Shown: positions 43,640 to 52,984 of the stretch, piece after piece
Numbering within the stretch: the stretch's first letter is position 1
Layout of the letters: each line of letters opens with the position of its first letter
Source of the DNA: Paenibacillus sp. yr247
Lineage (GTDB): Bacteria > Bacillota > Bacilli > Paenibacillales > NBRC-103111
NCBI RefSeq assembly: GCF_900103825.1
Contig: NZ_FNIF01000006.1
Coordinates: 149,479-213,478, forward strand
Length of the DNA: 64,000 nucleotides
Direction of reading: 5' to 3'
Position numbers and translations under genes: made by a program
The notes under the pieces: generated by a model
What the model saw: the letters and a program-made list of their open reading frames with translations, nothing else
What the model was told of the DNA's origin: nothing
Database searches by the model: none

Positions 43640-45679
43640 ATGATATCCAGTACAGTGATTTTTCAAGAGTTGAACGGGCAAGTGGTTGGAGAGAATGGGT
43701 TATGCCGAATTATCATTGATCTGGCAAGCGGATTAACCGATTATGAATGGGGTTCCGTAAACCGACTGGGCGGCGCTTACAGCGCAGCGCGGATCGGTGG
43801 CAAATACGTTGCTTCGACCGAATATTCGGAGCACAAACTGGCAGCTAGCGGCACTCAAATGATCCGTGATGATTTCGGCACTGGCTGTAAGCTTTCTGTG
43901 ATTCATACAGCTGAGTCTCTTCCGGCCATGACGCAGACGTTTTGGATATATGAAAAAGTACCCTGCTTTTTCGTGCAGGTCGAGCTGGAGGGTGAAACGG
44001 AAGCATGGGAAACAAACTATATTTCTCCATTGACAGTGGATGCAGCTAAGGGATCCTCAGCGATTTCTTTGGAAATGGCGGCAGAGGAGCTGCGCGCTCT
44101 GTTGGTGCCTTTCGATAACGACAAGTGGGTACGTTACGAATCTATCGCCATGCCCAACCAACTGGAAAGCTACGAGGTTACGGCTATTTTCGAACCTGCA
44201 TCGAGAAAAGGGCTAGTTCTTGGTTCTGTTACACATGATACATGGAAAACGGGTCTGAAAGTAGTCGGACATGAAGGAGCGGCTATACACCATCTGGAGG
44301 TATACGGTGGAGCAGCAGGAGAGTATACGCGCGATACGATTCCTCATGGTACGTTGATCGGCAAAACGATTGCTTCGCCGCGTATCTTTGTGGGCATGTA
44401 TCCGGATTACAGAACCGGACTGGAGGAATACGGAAAAGCGAACGCTGTGGTAATCCCTCCTCTTCAATGGGAACACGGAGTTCCGTTCGGATGGAATAGC
44501 TGGTCGGCCGCAGGAGGGGAACTCGACTACGAGCTTTACATCCATACGTCGGACTTCTTAAAGAGCTTGCACGATGGCGGGTTTCATCATCAGGGGACGG
44601 TTTATATAAACTTTGATTCCTTCTGGACGAACTTAACACAGCAGCAGCTCGAAGACGCAGTGCGCCACGTTTGTGACAATGGACAAAAGCCCGGCATTTA
44701 TTGGACACCTTTTGCCTTCTGGGGGAACGATTTCGATCGGGTTGTGGAAGGTACGGACGGCAAGTTTACGTACCGAGATCTCCTGCTGTGTGATGAACAG
44801 GGACATATTTTACCCGATTTAGACGGCGGACATGCGATTGATCCTACGCACCCTGGCAATCTGATGCGGACGGAGTGGCATCTTGAACGTTTTGTCAGAT
44901 GGGGTTTCGAGTACATCAAGCTCGACTTCCTTGGACATGGCGCTTTGGAAGGGATGCACTTCGATAAGGAAGTGCGTACAGGGCTTCAAGCGTACAATCT
45001 TGGCATGGCGTTGATCAAGACTAGGCTTGATCCCAGGGTTGTCGGACGTCCATTCTTCATCAACTTGTCCATCGCGCCGATGTTTCCACATCAATACGCT
45101 CATAGCAGGCGCATTTCATGTGATGCTTTCGGTACTCTGAAAGATACGGAGTATATGTTGAATTCACTGACATATGGTTGGTGGATGAATGGGACCATAT
45201 TTCCTTTCAATGATCCTGACCATACCGTACTATATAAGAGCTTCAACCAAGAATCTACGATGGTACAGGAAGGCAGGAGTCGTCTAAACGCTTCCCTTAT
45301 TGCCGGAACGGTTCTTCTCATGGGGGACGATTTCCGTAATGAGGAAGCAAGAACCAGGGCAGAGGACTGGTTGACCCGGCCTGAGCTGCTAAAAATTGCA
45401 AGGGCAGGAAAAAGTTTCATTCCGCTTGAGGGAAATACCGATGCTGCTTCTGATCATGTTTTTTTCAAAATGGCAGATGACGACTGTTTTATAGCCGTGT
45501 TTAACTTTAATAAAGATGAAACGGTTGAGAAACGTATATCCTTTGAGCGTTTGGGTCTGCCCAAAAATACGACGTATTGGCTGCATGATCTTTGGGAGGA
45601 AACCGCCCTTCAGTCAACAGGAGACATAAGCGTTCGCTTGGAACCGGCAGAGTCGAAGATTTTTAAGTTGATTCTGTAG
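43640..45679 (+). CDS. Alpha-galactosidase-like glycoside hydrolase (GH36/GH-D clan)
   Basis: A 679-residue cytosolic enzyme. An N-terminal beta domain (about 1-270) precedes a TIM barrel. YIKLDFLGHG (nucleophile Asp429) and RISCD (acid/base Asp495) fit clan GH-D, and GWNSW near residue 284 is a family hallmark. The C-terminal beta domain carries YWLHDLWEE. The start is ATG 43640 after GAAGGAG; the in-frame ATG at 43610 has no such site. It likely hydrolyses an alpha-galactoside or a relative taken up by the preceding transporter. Exact substrate is uncertain. Confidence 0.82.
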   Translation: MISSTVIFQELNGQVVGENGLCRIIIDLASGLTDYEWGSVNRLGGAYSAARIGGKYVASTEYSEHKLAASGTQMIRDDFGTGCKLSVIHTAESLPAMTQTFWIYEKVPCFFVQVELEGETEAWETNYISPLTVDAAKGSSAISLEMAAEELRALLVPFDNDKWVRYESIAMPNQLESYEVTAIFEPASRKGLVLGSVTHDTWKTGLKVVGHEGAAIHHLEVYGGAAGEYTRDTIPHGTLIGKTIASPRIFVGMYPDYRTGLEEYGKANAVVIPPLQWEHGVPFGWNSWSAAGGELDYELYIHTSDFLKSLHDGGFHHQGTVYINFDSFWTNLTQQQLEDAVRHVCDNGQKPGIYWTPFAFWGNDFDRVVEGTDGKFTYRDLLLCDEQGHILPDLDGGHAIDPTHPGNLMRTEWHLERFVRWGFEYIKLDFLGHGALEGMHFDKEVRTGLQAYNLGMALIKTRLDPRVVGRPFFINLSIAPMFPHQYAHSRRISCDAFGTLKDTEYMLNSLTYGWWMNGTIFPFNDPDHTVLYKSFNQESTMVQEGRSRLNASLIAGTVLLMGDDFRNEEARTRAEDWLTRPELLKIARAGKSFIPLEGNTDAASDHVFFKMADDDCFIAVFNFNKDETVEKRISFERLGLPKNTTYWLHDLWEETALQSTGDISVRLEPAESKIFKLIL

Positions 45680-45685
45680 AGGATG

Positions 45686-45714
45686 GAGCTGCATCGGCAG
45701 CTCTTTTTTTTATT
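45686..45714 (+). terminator. Rho-independent terminator of the GH36-like operon
   Basis: GAGCTGC (45686-45692) and GCAGCTC (45697-45703) form a tight stem with loop ATCG and a run of eight Ts. It closes the operon starting at 39973. Confidence 0.92.
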
Positions 45715-45883
45715 TAATTCATCAAACTTGTTAATCAGGCATTTCACGAGATGTCTTATGATGCGTTTACATGAAAAAAGGGGTTGGCTGTGACAAACCC
45801 TTGAATTGTATATTGAACATCTGGCCCAATCGTCGTAAACTGAAGGATAGTGTGTCTTGAACGGGAAGGAAAGGAACCTCCAG

Positions 45884-46801
45884 ATGAAAATGAAATCGTA
45901 TTTGTTGCTCTCTGTGTGTATTTTGTTCTGGGGCAGCAACTTTGTATTCGGGGCTATTTTAGTGAAGCAGTTTTCGCCCATGCTCCTTTCGGCTATCCGG
46001 CTTTCCTTTACATCCTTATTTTTTATAGGATACGCACTGCTTACGAGAAATTCCGTTCGCCTGCAGCTGTCGGATTGGAAGCTCTTAATTCCGCTAGGCC
46101 TGATAGGAACGCTTGCAAATCAAACCGCTTTTTTTACCGGAATAAAATCTGTGGATGGAACGACGGCCTCCCTAATCTTATCACTTGCACCTATTACAAC
46201 CGCCATTCTAGCTTGGTTATTTCTTAGGGAGCCGCTGACCAAGCGGGTAGCCGGGGGTGCCGTCATTGCGGTGCTAGGGGTTTATTGCGTGGTGGGAGTT
46301 GGTAAGCCGTTCCAGATTACACCTGGGATGTGGCTGATCTTTATCGCTATGTTGACCTTTTCCGCTTCAATTATTATGATGCGCAAGCTGATTGAGCGTA
46401 TCGATCCGTTTAGCGCAACCATGTACTCGACTCTCATCGGTTGTGCTATGCAAATCATAGCTGCTACGTTGGTGGAGCCGGTAAATGCCATATGGCAGGC
46501 ACCGCTATGGGCGTGGTTTCTTGCCATTGCGACCGCACTGCTGATGCAAGGGTTGTGCGGACTTCTTTGGAATCGGCAAATCAAAGAGGTCGGTGCAGCC
46601 AAAGCGGCTATCTTTTTGAATTTGCAGCCCTTCGTTGCGATGCTTGTCGGGTTTGCTTTGCTCGGGACACCTGTGACTTGGTCACAGATTGGGGGCTCGG
46701 TGCTTATTATTTTTGGGGTTATGGTAGCAACAGAATTGCTGCCGAGGCGGGGTGCGCATTTTTTTGCAAAGCCCTCTAAGGAGGAGAAGATCTCTTCCTG
46801 A
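45884..46801 (+). CDS. EamA/DMT-family transporter
   Basis: A 305-residue membrane protein with ten predicted helices arranged as two EamA repeats. Repeat motifs are LFWGSNFVFGAIL near the N-terminus and LWNRQIKEVGAAKAAIFLNL in the second half. The family exports metabolites or drugs, with no substrate evident here. ATG 45884 with AAAGGAA upstream is preferred to an in-frame TTG at 45857. It is a single-gene unit between two importer operons. A weak cre-like sequence (complement of 45759-45772) lies about 110 bases upstream. Confidence 0.88.
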   Translation: MKMKSYLLLSVCILFWGSNFVFGAILVKQFSPMLLSAIRLSFTSLFFIGYALLTRNSVRLQLSDWKLLIPLGLIGTLANQTAFFTGIKSVDGTTASLILSLAPITTAILAWLFLREPLTKRVAGGAVIAVLGVYCVVGVGKPFQITPGMWLIFIAMLTFSASIIMMRKLIERIDPFSATMYSTLIGCAMQIIAATLVEPVNAIWQAPLWAWFLAIATALLMQGLCGLLWNRQIKEVGAAKAAIFLNLQPFVAMLVGFALLGTPVTWSQIGGSVLIIFGVMVATELLPRRGAHFFAKPSKEEKISS

Positions 46802-46926
46802 TTGGAGAAATAATGTTCCAAGTTGTAAAGGGTACGTGTGCTCCAGAGAAAGACCCAAATATTTGGTACTCAATTCGATTGGGACGAAAATAATTTTTGT
46901 TGAAGGGAAACGAGAGTTCAATAACC
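46802..46926 (+). other. Short gap, possible 26-codon frame
   Basis: A short frame at 46812-46892 (MFQVVKGTCAPEKDPNIWYS, then IRLGRK) follows GGAG with fair spacing. It has no recognised relatives and may be chance. Confidence 0.25.
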
Positions 46927-46957
46927 AAAAGGCTGCCGCAGTTCAGAACGGCAGCCT
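46927..46957 (-). terminator. Terminator of the phosphotransferase pseudogene
   Basis: AAGGCTGCCG and CGGCAGCCTT are perfect ten-base arms. On the minus strand the stem ends in CCTTTTGG. It follows the decayed phosphotransferase frame whose stop is at 46981. Confidence 0.65.
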
Positions 46958-46980
46958 TACTACTTAACGGGGAGAATTGC

Positions 46981-47455
46981 TCAACTAGAGGCTAGGACTG
47001 TGCGTGCAATCAAGCTCTTTAGGTCGTTCGCACGTTTAGCAGTATTGAGCGTGGAATTATTCAGCATATCACATAGGGCCACTAAGTCTTCTAGTTTGGA
47101 TAGGAACTTCCAAGAAAATGCATCTTCCCAGTCGAGAACAGCTGAGACTTGTGAAACCCTTTGCTTTTTGCTGAACCAATATGTTTAGGTTGAGATGGTC
47201 TCTGACTCTAAGGTTTTCCCCGAAAAATCCCGAATCTGTAAATGTAAACGCATGTATGTTCGCAAGTACTTCGCCAGCTGATATGGCTGCTGAAGCGATA
47301 TCCTGAAGGTTCCAGTTGGCGATCGGTACACGGCCGCCTACTAAACGTGCGATGTCAATCTCCTTGTCTGCAACCCCCTTATTACCCCTATATAAGCGAA
47401 AAACGAAAGGTTCCGAGGAGCCATCAAGTTGTACTAACAGGTACTATAGTTCAGT
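46981..47455 (-). pseudogene. Aminoglycoside phosphotransferase-family pseudogene
   Basis: Minus-strand segments spell a broken kinase-fold protein. SSEPFVFRLYRGNKGVADKE and IANWNLQDIASAAISAGEVL, then ANIHAFTFTDSGFFGENL, come from one frame starting near 47450, just after an in-frame stop (TAG). After a deletion and frameshift near 47160, another frame continues AVLDWEDAFSWKFLSKLEDL and ends DLKSLIARTVLASS at 46981. The catalytic HGD-type loop is missing. About 155 of roughly 290 residues remain. It is clearly inactive. Confidence 0.75.
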
Positions 47456-47633
47456 AAGAAACAAGGCTGCCGATAGAATGGCTCAATATCTATGATTGGT
47501 TATGACAAATTGGAAAGGTACCCCTGTTCAAGGCTATTTAATGGTAAAATAATCGTGTCGCAGAGGATTCGTGTTCCTGTCAGTTTGTCTTTTCTCTTGA
47601 GACAGATCGTATCAAAAACGTGAAGGTGATGCT

Positions 47634-49442
47634 ATGAGGGAAAATAGTGTACTGGGGTTGAGGTTTCAAACTAAAATAATGCTCGTCTTTGTCGTTATTG
47701 TATTCGTCCCACTTACCGCGATCTTGGTCACAATTGGCTTCAAAGCAGTAAATGAAATTCAAGACAGCCACATCAGTTATATGAGACAACTGAATGAGCA
47801 AATCAACCGCTCTATGGATATTATTATCAAGGATGCCGAGCGGGCCTCTTTACTCCATATAAGTGATGTGAAATTGGCAGAAGTTCTAATGAAAGAATAT
47901 AAGCAGCCTCCATTGGAATACGCGGAAGATGCAAGAACGATAACGCAAGCTATCATCCATGCATCTCAATTAAATCCGTATATTTTAAGTGTTTCTTTTC
48001 ATGGTAAAAACGGGAATATATACAGCAGTGCGGGAAGCACGGAGGATTACAACATCTATAACCAGCATCAGACTATTGATTGGATGGAACGTTTGAAAAA
48101 GGTTAAGAACGGCAGGTTTGTTACGAATGTTTACCAAGGCAGCTATAAGCCCTTGATTTCGGAAGCAAAAATGCTTCTCTCGATGCCTTCCATGGAACCA
48201 ATAGGATATGTGTGGATCAATCTCGATTTTTATTCGATTAAAGATGCCTTGCACGAAAAATTAAAAGCTAATAAACCAAACGGTTTTTTAATCGTTCAGG
48301 AAGGAACCGTTTTATATAACACGAATTATGAAGACATCTGGTTTGATAAAGCCATGGGTAAGATTCTCCAAAATCTTGAAGAAAAAAGGACAGGGACGAA
48401 TGAAAATATCTTCAAGGTGAAGACAGGAGGGAAGGAACTGCTTTTTGTCGCAAGCCGTAATGACACGATGAATTGGGATATGGTGCAGTTTTTACCTGTT
48501 TCCGAAATTCAAAGTTCCTTTAATCAATATATCAATTTTTATACTGTTTCTACTGTCTTTTTACTATTGGCCGCACTTTTGTCGGGAGGGATTATGTCCT
48601 TACGAATGTTGAAGCCGATTAACCGGTTGATTGAGGGGATGAAGCAAGTTGCCAATGGACACCTGAATGTCATCAAATTCGAGGATGATAGAAGAGATGA
48701 GATGGGGTTGCTGATCAAAACCTTTAACCGTATGACCATTCGTTTAAAAGAGAGCATCGAAAGGGAATACGTTTCCCAAATGAACGCACGTAAGGTCGAG
48801 CTTAAGATGCTGCAGGCCCAAATTAACCCTCATTTTCTTTATAATACTTTGAATCTGATTAGTTCGATCGCCGACCTGGAGGGAGTGGAGAAAATCAGTA
48901 CGATCTCAAACTCTCTATCTGATATGTTCCGCTACAATATTAAGGGCAAGGAAATCGTGCCAATCAAAGATGAAATCGAACAAATTAAAAATTACCTCGC
49001 CATACAGGAGCTGCGATTCCCTAATAAATTTTCCGTAGACTACGACATGGATCCAACCCTTTACAAATGCTGTATCCTAAAATTTTTGATGCAGCCAATT
49101 GTTGAGAACGCCGTCTATCACGGCATCGAACAATTGAAGGGCGAGGGTTGGATTCGTATTTCAGTGAAACAGGAAGGTAATGATCTTCTTATCACAATTC
49201 AAGATAATGGTAAGGGTATTACCCCTGTGCAGTTGACGAAGATCAAAGATAAAATCAAAGAAAAACGGGAAGACTCTAAACCGGTTGATCATGAAGGAAG
49301 TGTGGGAATCTTGAACGTCCATTGGAGAATTCAAGCCTGTTACGGACAAGATTTCGGGTTATCTATAGAAAGCGAAGATCAGAAAGGAACGACTGTCCAC
49401 CTGGTGCTGCCAAGAATCATGGATGAGGAGAGAACAGTATGA
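47634..49442 (+). CDS. YesM-type sensor histidine kinase
   Basis: A 602-residue membrane kinase with one N-terminal helix (about 15-38), an extracellular dCache-like domain, a second helix (about 300-322) and a HAMP region. QAQINPHFLYNTLN holds the phospho-accepting His near residue 402, and the C-terminal ATPase has NAVYHGIEQL and DNGKGITPVQL. ATG 47634 follows GAAGGTGAT. The gene overlaps the regulator by ATGA. Unlike the pair at 36.4-39.7 kb, this pair is co-directional with its importer operon and kinase-first. Confidence 0.92.
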   Translation: MRENSVLGLRFQTKIMLVFVVIVFVPLTAILVTIGFKAVNEIQDSHISYMRQLNEQINRSMDIIIKDAERASLLHISDVKLAEVLMKEYKQPPLEYAEDARTITQAIIHASQLNPYILSVSFHGKNGNIYSSAGSTEDYNIYNQHQTIDWMERLKKVKNGRFVTNVYQGSYKPLISEAKMLLSMPSMEPIGYVWINLDFYSIKDALHEKLKANKPNGFLIVQEGTVLYNTNYEDIWFDKAMGKILQNLEEKRTGTNENIFKVKTGGKELLFVASRNDTMNWDMVQFLPVSEIQSSFNQYINFYTVSTVFLLLAALLSGGIMSLRMLKPINRLIEGMKQVANGHLNVIKFEDDRRDEMGLLIKTFNRMTIRLKESIEREYVSQMNARKVELKMLQAQINPHFLYNTLNLISSIADLEGVEKISTISNSLSDMFRYNIKGKEIVPIKDEIEQIKNYLAIQELRFPNKFSVDYDMDPTLYKCCILKFLMQPIVENAVYHGIEQLKGEGWIRISVKQEGNDLLITIQDNGKGITPVQLTKIKDKIKEKREDSKPVDHEGSVGILNVHWRIQACYGQDFGLSIESEDQKGTTVHLVLPRIMDEERTV

Positions 49443-50998
49443 AAGTGTTGATTGTGGAAGATGAGTATTACGCAAGAAAAAGACTGGTGAAAATGGTTCT
49501 TGACTGGGACAGCAGCATCATTATCACCGGAGACGTGGAAACCGGAAATGAGGCGATTACCAGTATATCCCAGGAAGAACCGGATCTTGTCTTGACGGAT
49601 ATCCGGATGCCGGAAATGGATGGTTTGGAGCTGAGCCGTTATGTAATGGATAACCATCCGTCCGTTTTTGTCGTTATCCTAAGTGGCTATGCTGATTTTG
49701 AGTTTGCGCAAAAGGCGATATGCTTTAATGTCAAACGATATATTTTGAAGCCTATAAAAAGAGAAGATCTACATGCATGTTTAAACGAATTAAAGGAGAA
49801 ATGGGAAGAAAGAATTCGGGAAAGACAACAGTACGCCAAAATGCTGAATAGAATGGTCTCCTTCAGGCTGACGAGCGCGATTTATGAACTAAATCGTTTG
49901 GATGAAAGTCTTGCGGAATTGTTGAAGATTCGCAAAAAAACGAATGGGTACTGGGTTATTGTTTTCAAAAGTTACGGTCCACTGTCAGAGCAGGATGTTG
50001 AATCGCTGGAATTCCATCTTCAAGGTCTGCTTGTTAGTGAGTCAAATCGGGAAGGTTATGGTTTCCTTAATCCTGTCATTCATAATGAGTGGATTGGAAT
50101 TTGCTTTTCCACGAAGTACGGGGAGCGTTATGAAGTGCCATCGATGAATACTGCGAATGTAGTAAGGGATTTACTGTCGAATCTGACGGAACGTTTTTCT
50201 TTAGGAGTTAGCCGGTTACATTCAGATGCCTCCTCCTTATCCATGGGTTATAGGGAAGCGAAGTATGCGTTGGCACAACATCTTTGTCACGGGACCAACC
50301 GCCTATATGAGCATGAAGATCTAGAAGAGTCAAAAGACTATGAGTGGAAGGAAGAACTAGAAAACAAACTTCATCAGGAACTAAAGGCAGGAAGAGCGGT
50401 AGTTGTGAAGAGGCTTATCCATTCCCTTTTTACTAATTTCTATGAAGAAAATCAAGTCTCAGTAAAGCAATTGGTTCAGCTTCATTCTAGAATTGATGCT
50501 ATTCTTCGGAGCGAAATAAATATTCAAATGATTTCCGATATGCCGAAAAAGGAAATCGATGAGTTTGCTTCACTGGATCAATTGGTAGATGGGCTGACAA
50601 GTCTGGTGGATCGGTTATGTGAACGTTTGCCTGCCACGGAACATAAGGGAGGTGAAAACCAAGATTTGATTAATGATCTTATCGCTTATGTAAAAGAGAA
50701 TTATGCATGCGAAATTTCATTGGATCTTCTTGCCAAGCATAGGTACTATCTCAATGCCTCCTATTTGAGCAGATTGTTCAAATCCAAAACAGGACAAGGA
50801 TTTTCGGATTTTCTAACCAGCTGCAGAATGAAAAAAGCCAAGGAACTGATTGAGTCCAATTGGTTCAGTATATCAGAAATTGCGGGACTCGTTGGATATA
50901 CCCAATCATCCCACTTTATTCAAATATTTAAGAAACATTATGGAGAAACTCCAGGAGAATACAAATCTACTTGTAAAGATGTCAAAAAAACGATATAA
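49439..50998 (+). CDS. YesN-type AraC response regulator
   Basis: A 519-residue response regulator with receiver Asp54 in LTDIRMPEMDG, the phosphate-switch Lys in YILKPIKRE, a long linker and a C-terminal AraC double helix-turn-helix (LDLLAKHRYYLNASYLSRLF and ISEIAGLVGYTQSSHFIQIF). It is translationally coupled to the kinase. It most likely activates the importer and GH123-like operon that begins about 100 bases downstream. Confidence 0.93.
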   Translation: MKVLIVEDEYYARKRLVKMVLDWDSSIIITGDVETGNEAITSISQEEPDLVLTDIRMPEMDGLELSRYVMDNHPSVFVVILSGYADFEFAQKAICFNVKRYILKPIKREDLHACLNELKEKWEERIRERQQYAKMLNRMVSFRLTSAIYELNRLDESLAELLKIRKKTNGYWVIVFKSYGPLSEQDVESLEFHLQGLLVSESNREGYGFLNPVIHNEWIGICFSTKYGERYEVPSMNTANVVRDLLSNLTERFSLGVSRLHSDASSLSMGYREAKYALAQHLCHGTNRLYEHEDLEESKDYEWKEELENKLHQELKAGRAVVVKRLIHSLFTNFYEENQVSVKQLVQLHSRIDAILRSEINIQMISDMPKKEIDEFASLDQLVDGLTSLVDRLCERLPATEHKGGENQDLINDLIAYVKENYACEISLDLLAKHRYYLNASYLSRLFKSKTGQGFSDFLTSCRMKKAKELIESNWFSISEIAGLVGYTQSSHFIQIFKKHYGETPGEYKSTCKDVKKTI

Positions 50999-51013
50999 GC
51001 AAATGTCATAATC

Positions 51014-51037
51014 CCGCCATAGCAAAGGCGGTCATTT
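51014..51037 (+). terminator. Weak hairpin after yesN-type gene
   Basis: CCGCC (51014-51018) and GGCGG (51027-51031) pair, followed by TCATTTTG. The stem is short and may only partly separate regulator and transporter transcripts. Confidence 0.4.
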
Positions 51038-51051
51038 TGTTACAATCATTT

Positions 51052-51065
51052 TGTAAGCGCTTTAA
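51052..51065 (+). promoter_or_regulatory. cre-like operator upstream of permease operon
   Basis: TGTAAGCGCTTTAA differs from TGNAANCGNTNNCA at one fixed position (A for C). It lies 42 bases before the permease start, in the gap after the YesN-type gene. CcpA control of this operon is inferred. Confidence 0.5.
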
Positions 51066-51106
51066 GTGAGAGGGAACGAAAAAATAGTAGTGAGGGGGTG
51101 AATCGG

Positions 51107-52072
51107 TTGGAATTGCAACCATCCGTATTTATTGAAACAACAGTGGTGAAACACAAGAGAAACAGAATCATCAAAAATCTGACTCGGGATCGTTATCTGT
51201 ATATCATGATTACGCCCGGCATTCTTTTCTTCCTCATTTTCTCCTACTTCCCACTGTATGGTTTGATTTTGGCTTTTAAGGATTTCAAATTTAATCTTGG
51301 CATATGGGGAAGTCCTTGGACGGGATTGGACCACTTTCAAATGTTGTTCGATGATGCGGATTTCTGGGTAGCTTTTAAGAATACGATTGTCATCAGCCTT
51401 GGGAAAATTATTTTCGGATTTCCAGTACCGATCATATTGGCATTGATGCTGAATGAACTGCGAGTAAAGTTTTTCAAAAATACGGTGCAAACTTTTTTGT
51501 ACCTGCCGTATTTTCTATCATGGGTCATTATGGCAGGCATCATTTTTAACTTGCTTTCCGTGACCAGCGGCACTTTACCGAAGCTTCTTGAAACTTTGTT
51601 TGGCATTCATCTGCCAAAGATACTTGGAAGTCCCGAGTATTTTAAGTCATTGATCTTTATTTCTCATATATGGAAGACGATGGGGTGGGAGACGATTATC
51701 TATCTTGCCGCTATTGCGGGCATATCTCCACATCTGTATGAGGCGGCGATCATTGACGGAGCAAACCGGTTCCAGCGTGTGATTCACATTACTCTGCCAT
51801 CGCTCACCTTCGTCATCGCGATTCTACTTGTTCTCAGCATAGGGGGAGTAATGAACGCGGGTTTTGATCAAATTTTCAACTTGTATGATCCGGGTGTCTA
51901 TAAAGTAGGCGATATTCTGGATACCTTTGTCTACCGAGTCGGAATTGCCTCTGGGACCTCTCATATGGAGGATGGCGTCGTCATCGGTTTAGTCAAAGGT
52001 GTTCTCAACTTGGTTTTATTGGTAGGTGCAAACCAGGTAGTCAAGTTGCTTCGACAAGAAAGTATTTTTTGA
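51107..52072 (+). CDS. Sugar ABC transporter permease, LplB type
   Basis: A 321-residue permease with six predicted spans. ITPGILFFLIFSYFPLYG begins the first helix, and the EAA loop HLYEAAIIDGANRFQRV lies near residue 215. The likely start is TTG 51107, seven to nine bases after GAGGGGG; GTG 51098 lies too close to that site. It forms the transporter with the next two genes, and the GVLNLVLLVGANQVVKLL ending is typical. No ATPase gene accompanies it. Confidence 0.9.
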   Translation: MELQPSVFIETTVVKHKRNRIIKNLTRDRYLYIMITPGILFFLIFSYFPLYGLILAFKDFKFNLGIWGSPWTGLDHFQMLFDDADFWVAFKNTIVISLGKIIFGFPVPIILALMLNELRVKFFKNTVQTFLYLPYFLSWVIMAGIIFNLLSVTSGTLPKLLETLFGIHLPKILGSPEYFKSLIFISHIWKTMGWETIIYLAAIAGISPHLYEAAIIDGANRFQRVIHITLPSLTFVIAILLVLSIGGVMNAGFDQIFNLYDPGVYKVGDILDTFVYRVGIASGTSHMEDGVVIGLVKGVLNLVLLVGANQVVKLLRQESIF

Positions 52073-52089
52073 TGAGGGGAGGGTACGCA

Positions 52090-52959
52090 ATGCGCTGGAA
52101 ATTCAGGGCGGGGTCCATCTTTGATGTATGCAATATCCTGTTCTTCATCTTGTTGTCCATCATTATGATCTACCCGTTATGGAGCGTTCTCATGACCTCT
52201 TTGGTCAGCAATGCCGAATTTTTCTCCCGGCCAGTCATTCTATGGCCACGGCATTTTGTCTTCGAATCATATAAAGCGATTTTTCAAGATCAACTTCTTA
52301 TACACTCCTTGTTTGTCACTATCATAATTACCATAGTCGGGACGCTTTACAGCATGCTGATGACGGTTATGTTGGCATACGGTTTATCCAAGGATAATCT
52401 GATGGGCGGGAAGTTTTTCAGAACGCTGGTGATCGTCACTATGTATTTTAATGGGGGGATCGTTCCTTACTACCTGCTAATCAAAAATTTGCATTTACGC
52501 GATACGATTTGGGTGATGATTCTTCCAATGGCGATTAATGCTTGGAATTATCTCGTGGTCCGTACTTTCTTCCGGCAGCTTCCCGAAAGCCTGGATGAAG
52601 CGGCGAAAATAGACGGGGCCAACGATTTGCATATCTTGTTCCGGATTATCCTGCCGCTGTCTGCGCCAGTCCTTGCTACGTTCTCCCTGTTTTACGGAAT
52701 TGAATACTGGAATTCATGGTGGTTTGCCCTTCTGTTCATCAGCGATAACAGCTTGCACCCGCTGCAGTACGTATTGAGGGAGATGGTGATTTCTAATTCC
52801 AGCGTGCAAAGCACGACCATCATGATGGGAAGGAACTTGTTTGAAGAGGGGGTCAAAATGGCAACCGTCATCGTGGCCACTGTACCGATCATCTGCGTCT
52901 ATCCGTTTCTGCAAAAGTATTTCACCAAAGGCGTCATTCTTGGAGCTATTAAAGAATGA
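52090..52959 (+). CDS. Sugar ABC transporter permease, YtcP type
   Basis: A 289-residue permease. The EAA loop SLDEAAKIDGANDLHILF lies near residue 165, and the ending YFTKGVILGAIKE is the family signature. ATG 52090 follows GGGGAGGG by six bases; the upstream ATG at 52069 overlaps the preceding gene and lacks a site. It forms a heterodimer with the LplB-type permease. Confidence 0.92.
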   Translation: MRWKFRAGSIFDVCNILFFILLSIIMIYPLWSVLMTSLVSNAEFFSRPVILWPRHFVFESYKAIFQDQLLIHSLFVTIIITIVGTLYSMLMTVMLAYGLSKDNLMGGKFFRTLVIVTMYFNGGIVPYYLLIKNLHLRDTIWVMILPMAINAWNYLVVRTFFRQLPESLDEAAKIDGANDLHILFRIILPLSAPVLATFSLFYGIEYWNSWWFALLFISDNSLHPLQYVLREMVISNSSVQSTTIMMGRNLFEEGVKMATVIVATVPIICVYPFLQKYFTKGVILGAIKE

Positions 52960-52984
52960 ACCTCATTATTGGAGGATGATTGTT

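Noticed and set aside
44283..44708. Minus-strand frame of 141 codons inside the GH36-like gene
   Set aside because: It is an antisense shadow of a strong coding sequence, Arg/Ser-rich, with no ribosome-binding site.
45757..45772. Functional cre site upstream of the EamA gene
   Set aside because: The best match on the complement has a mismatch at a fixed position and lacks the palindromic core; kept only as a remark.
52841..52984. Longer N-terminus for the lipoprotein at 52985
   Set aside because: It would overlap the permease gene and bury the signal peptide; ATG 52985 has a clear GGAGG and lipobox context.
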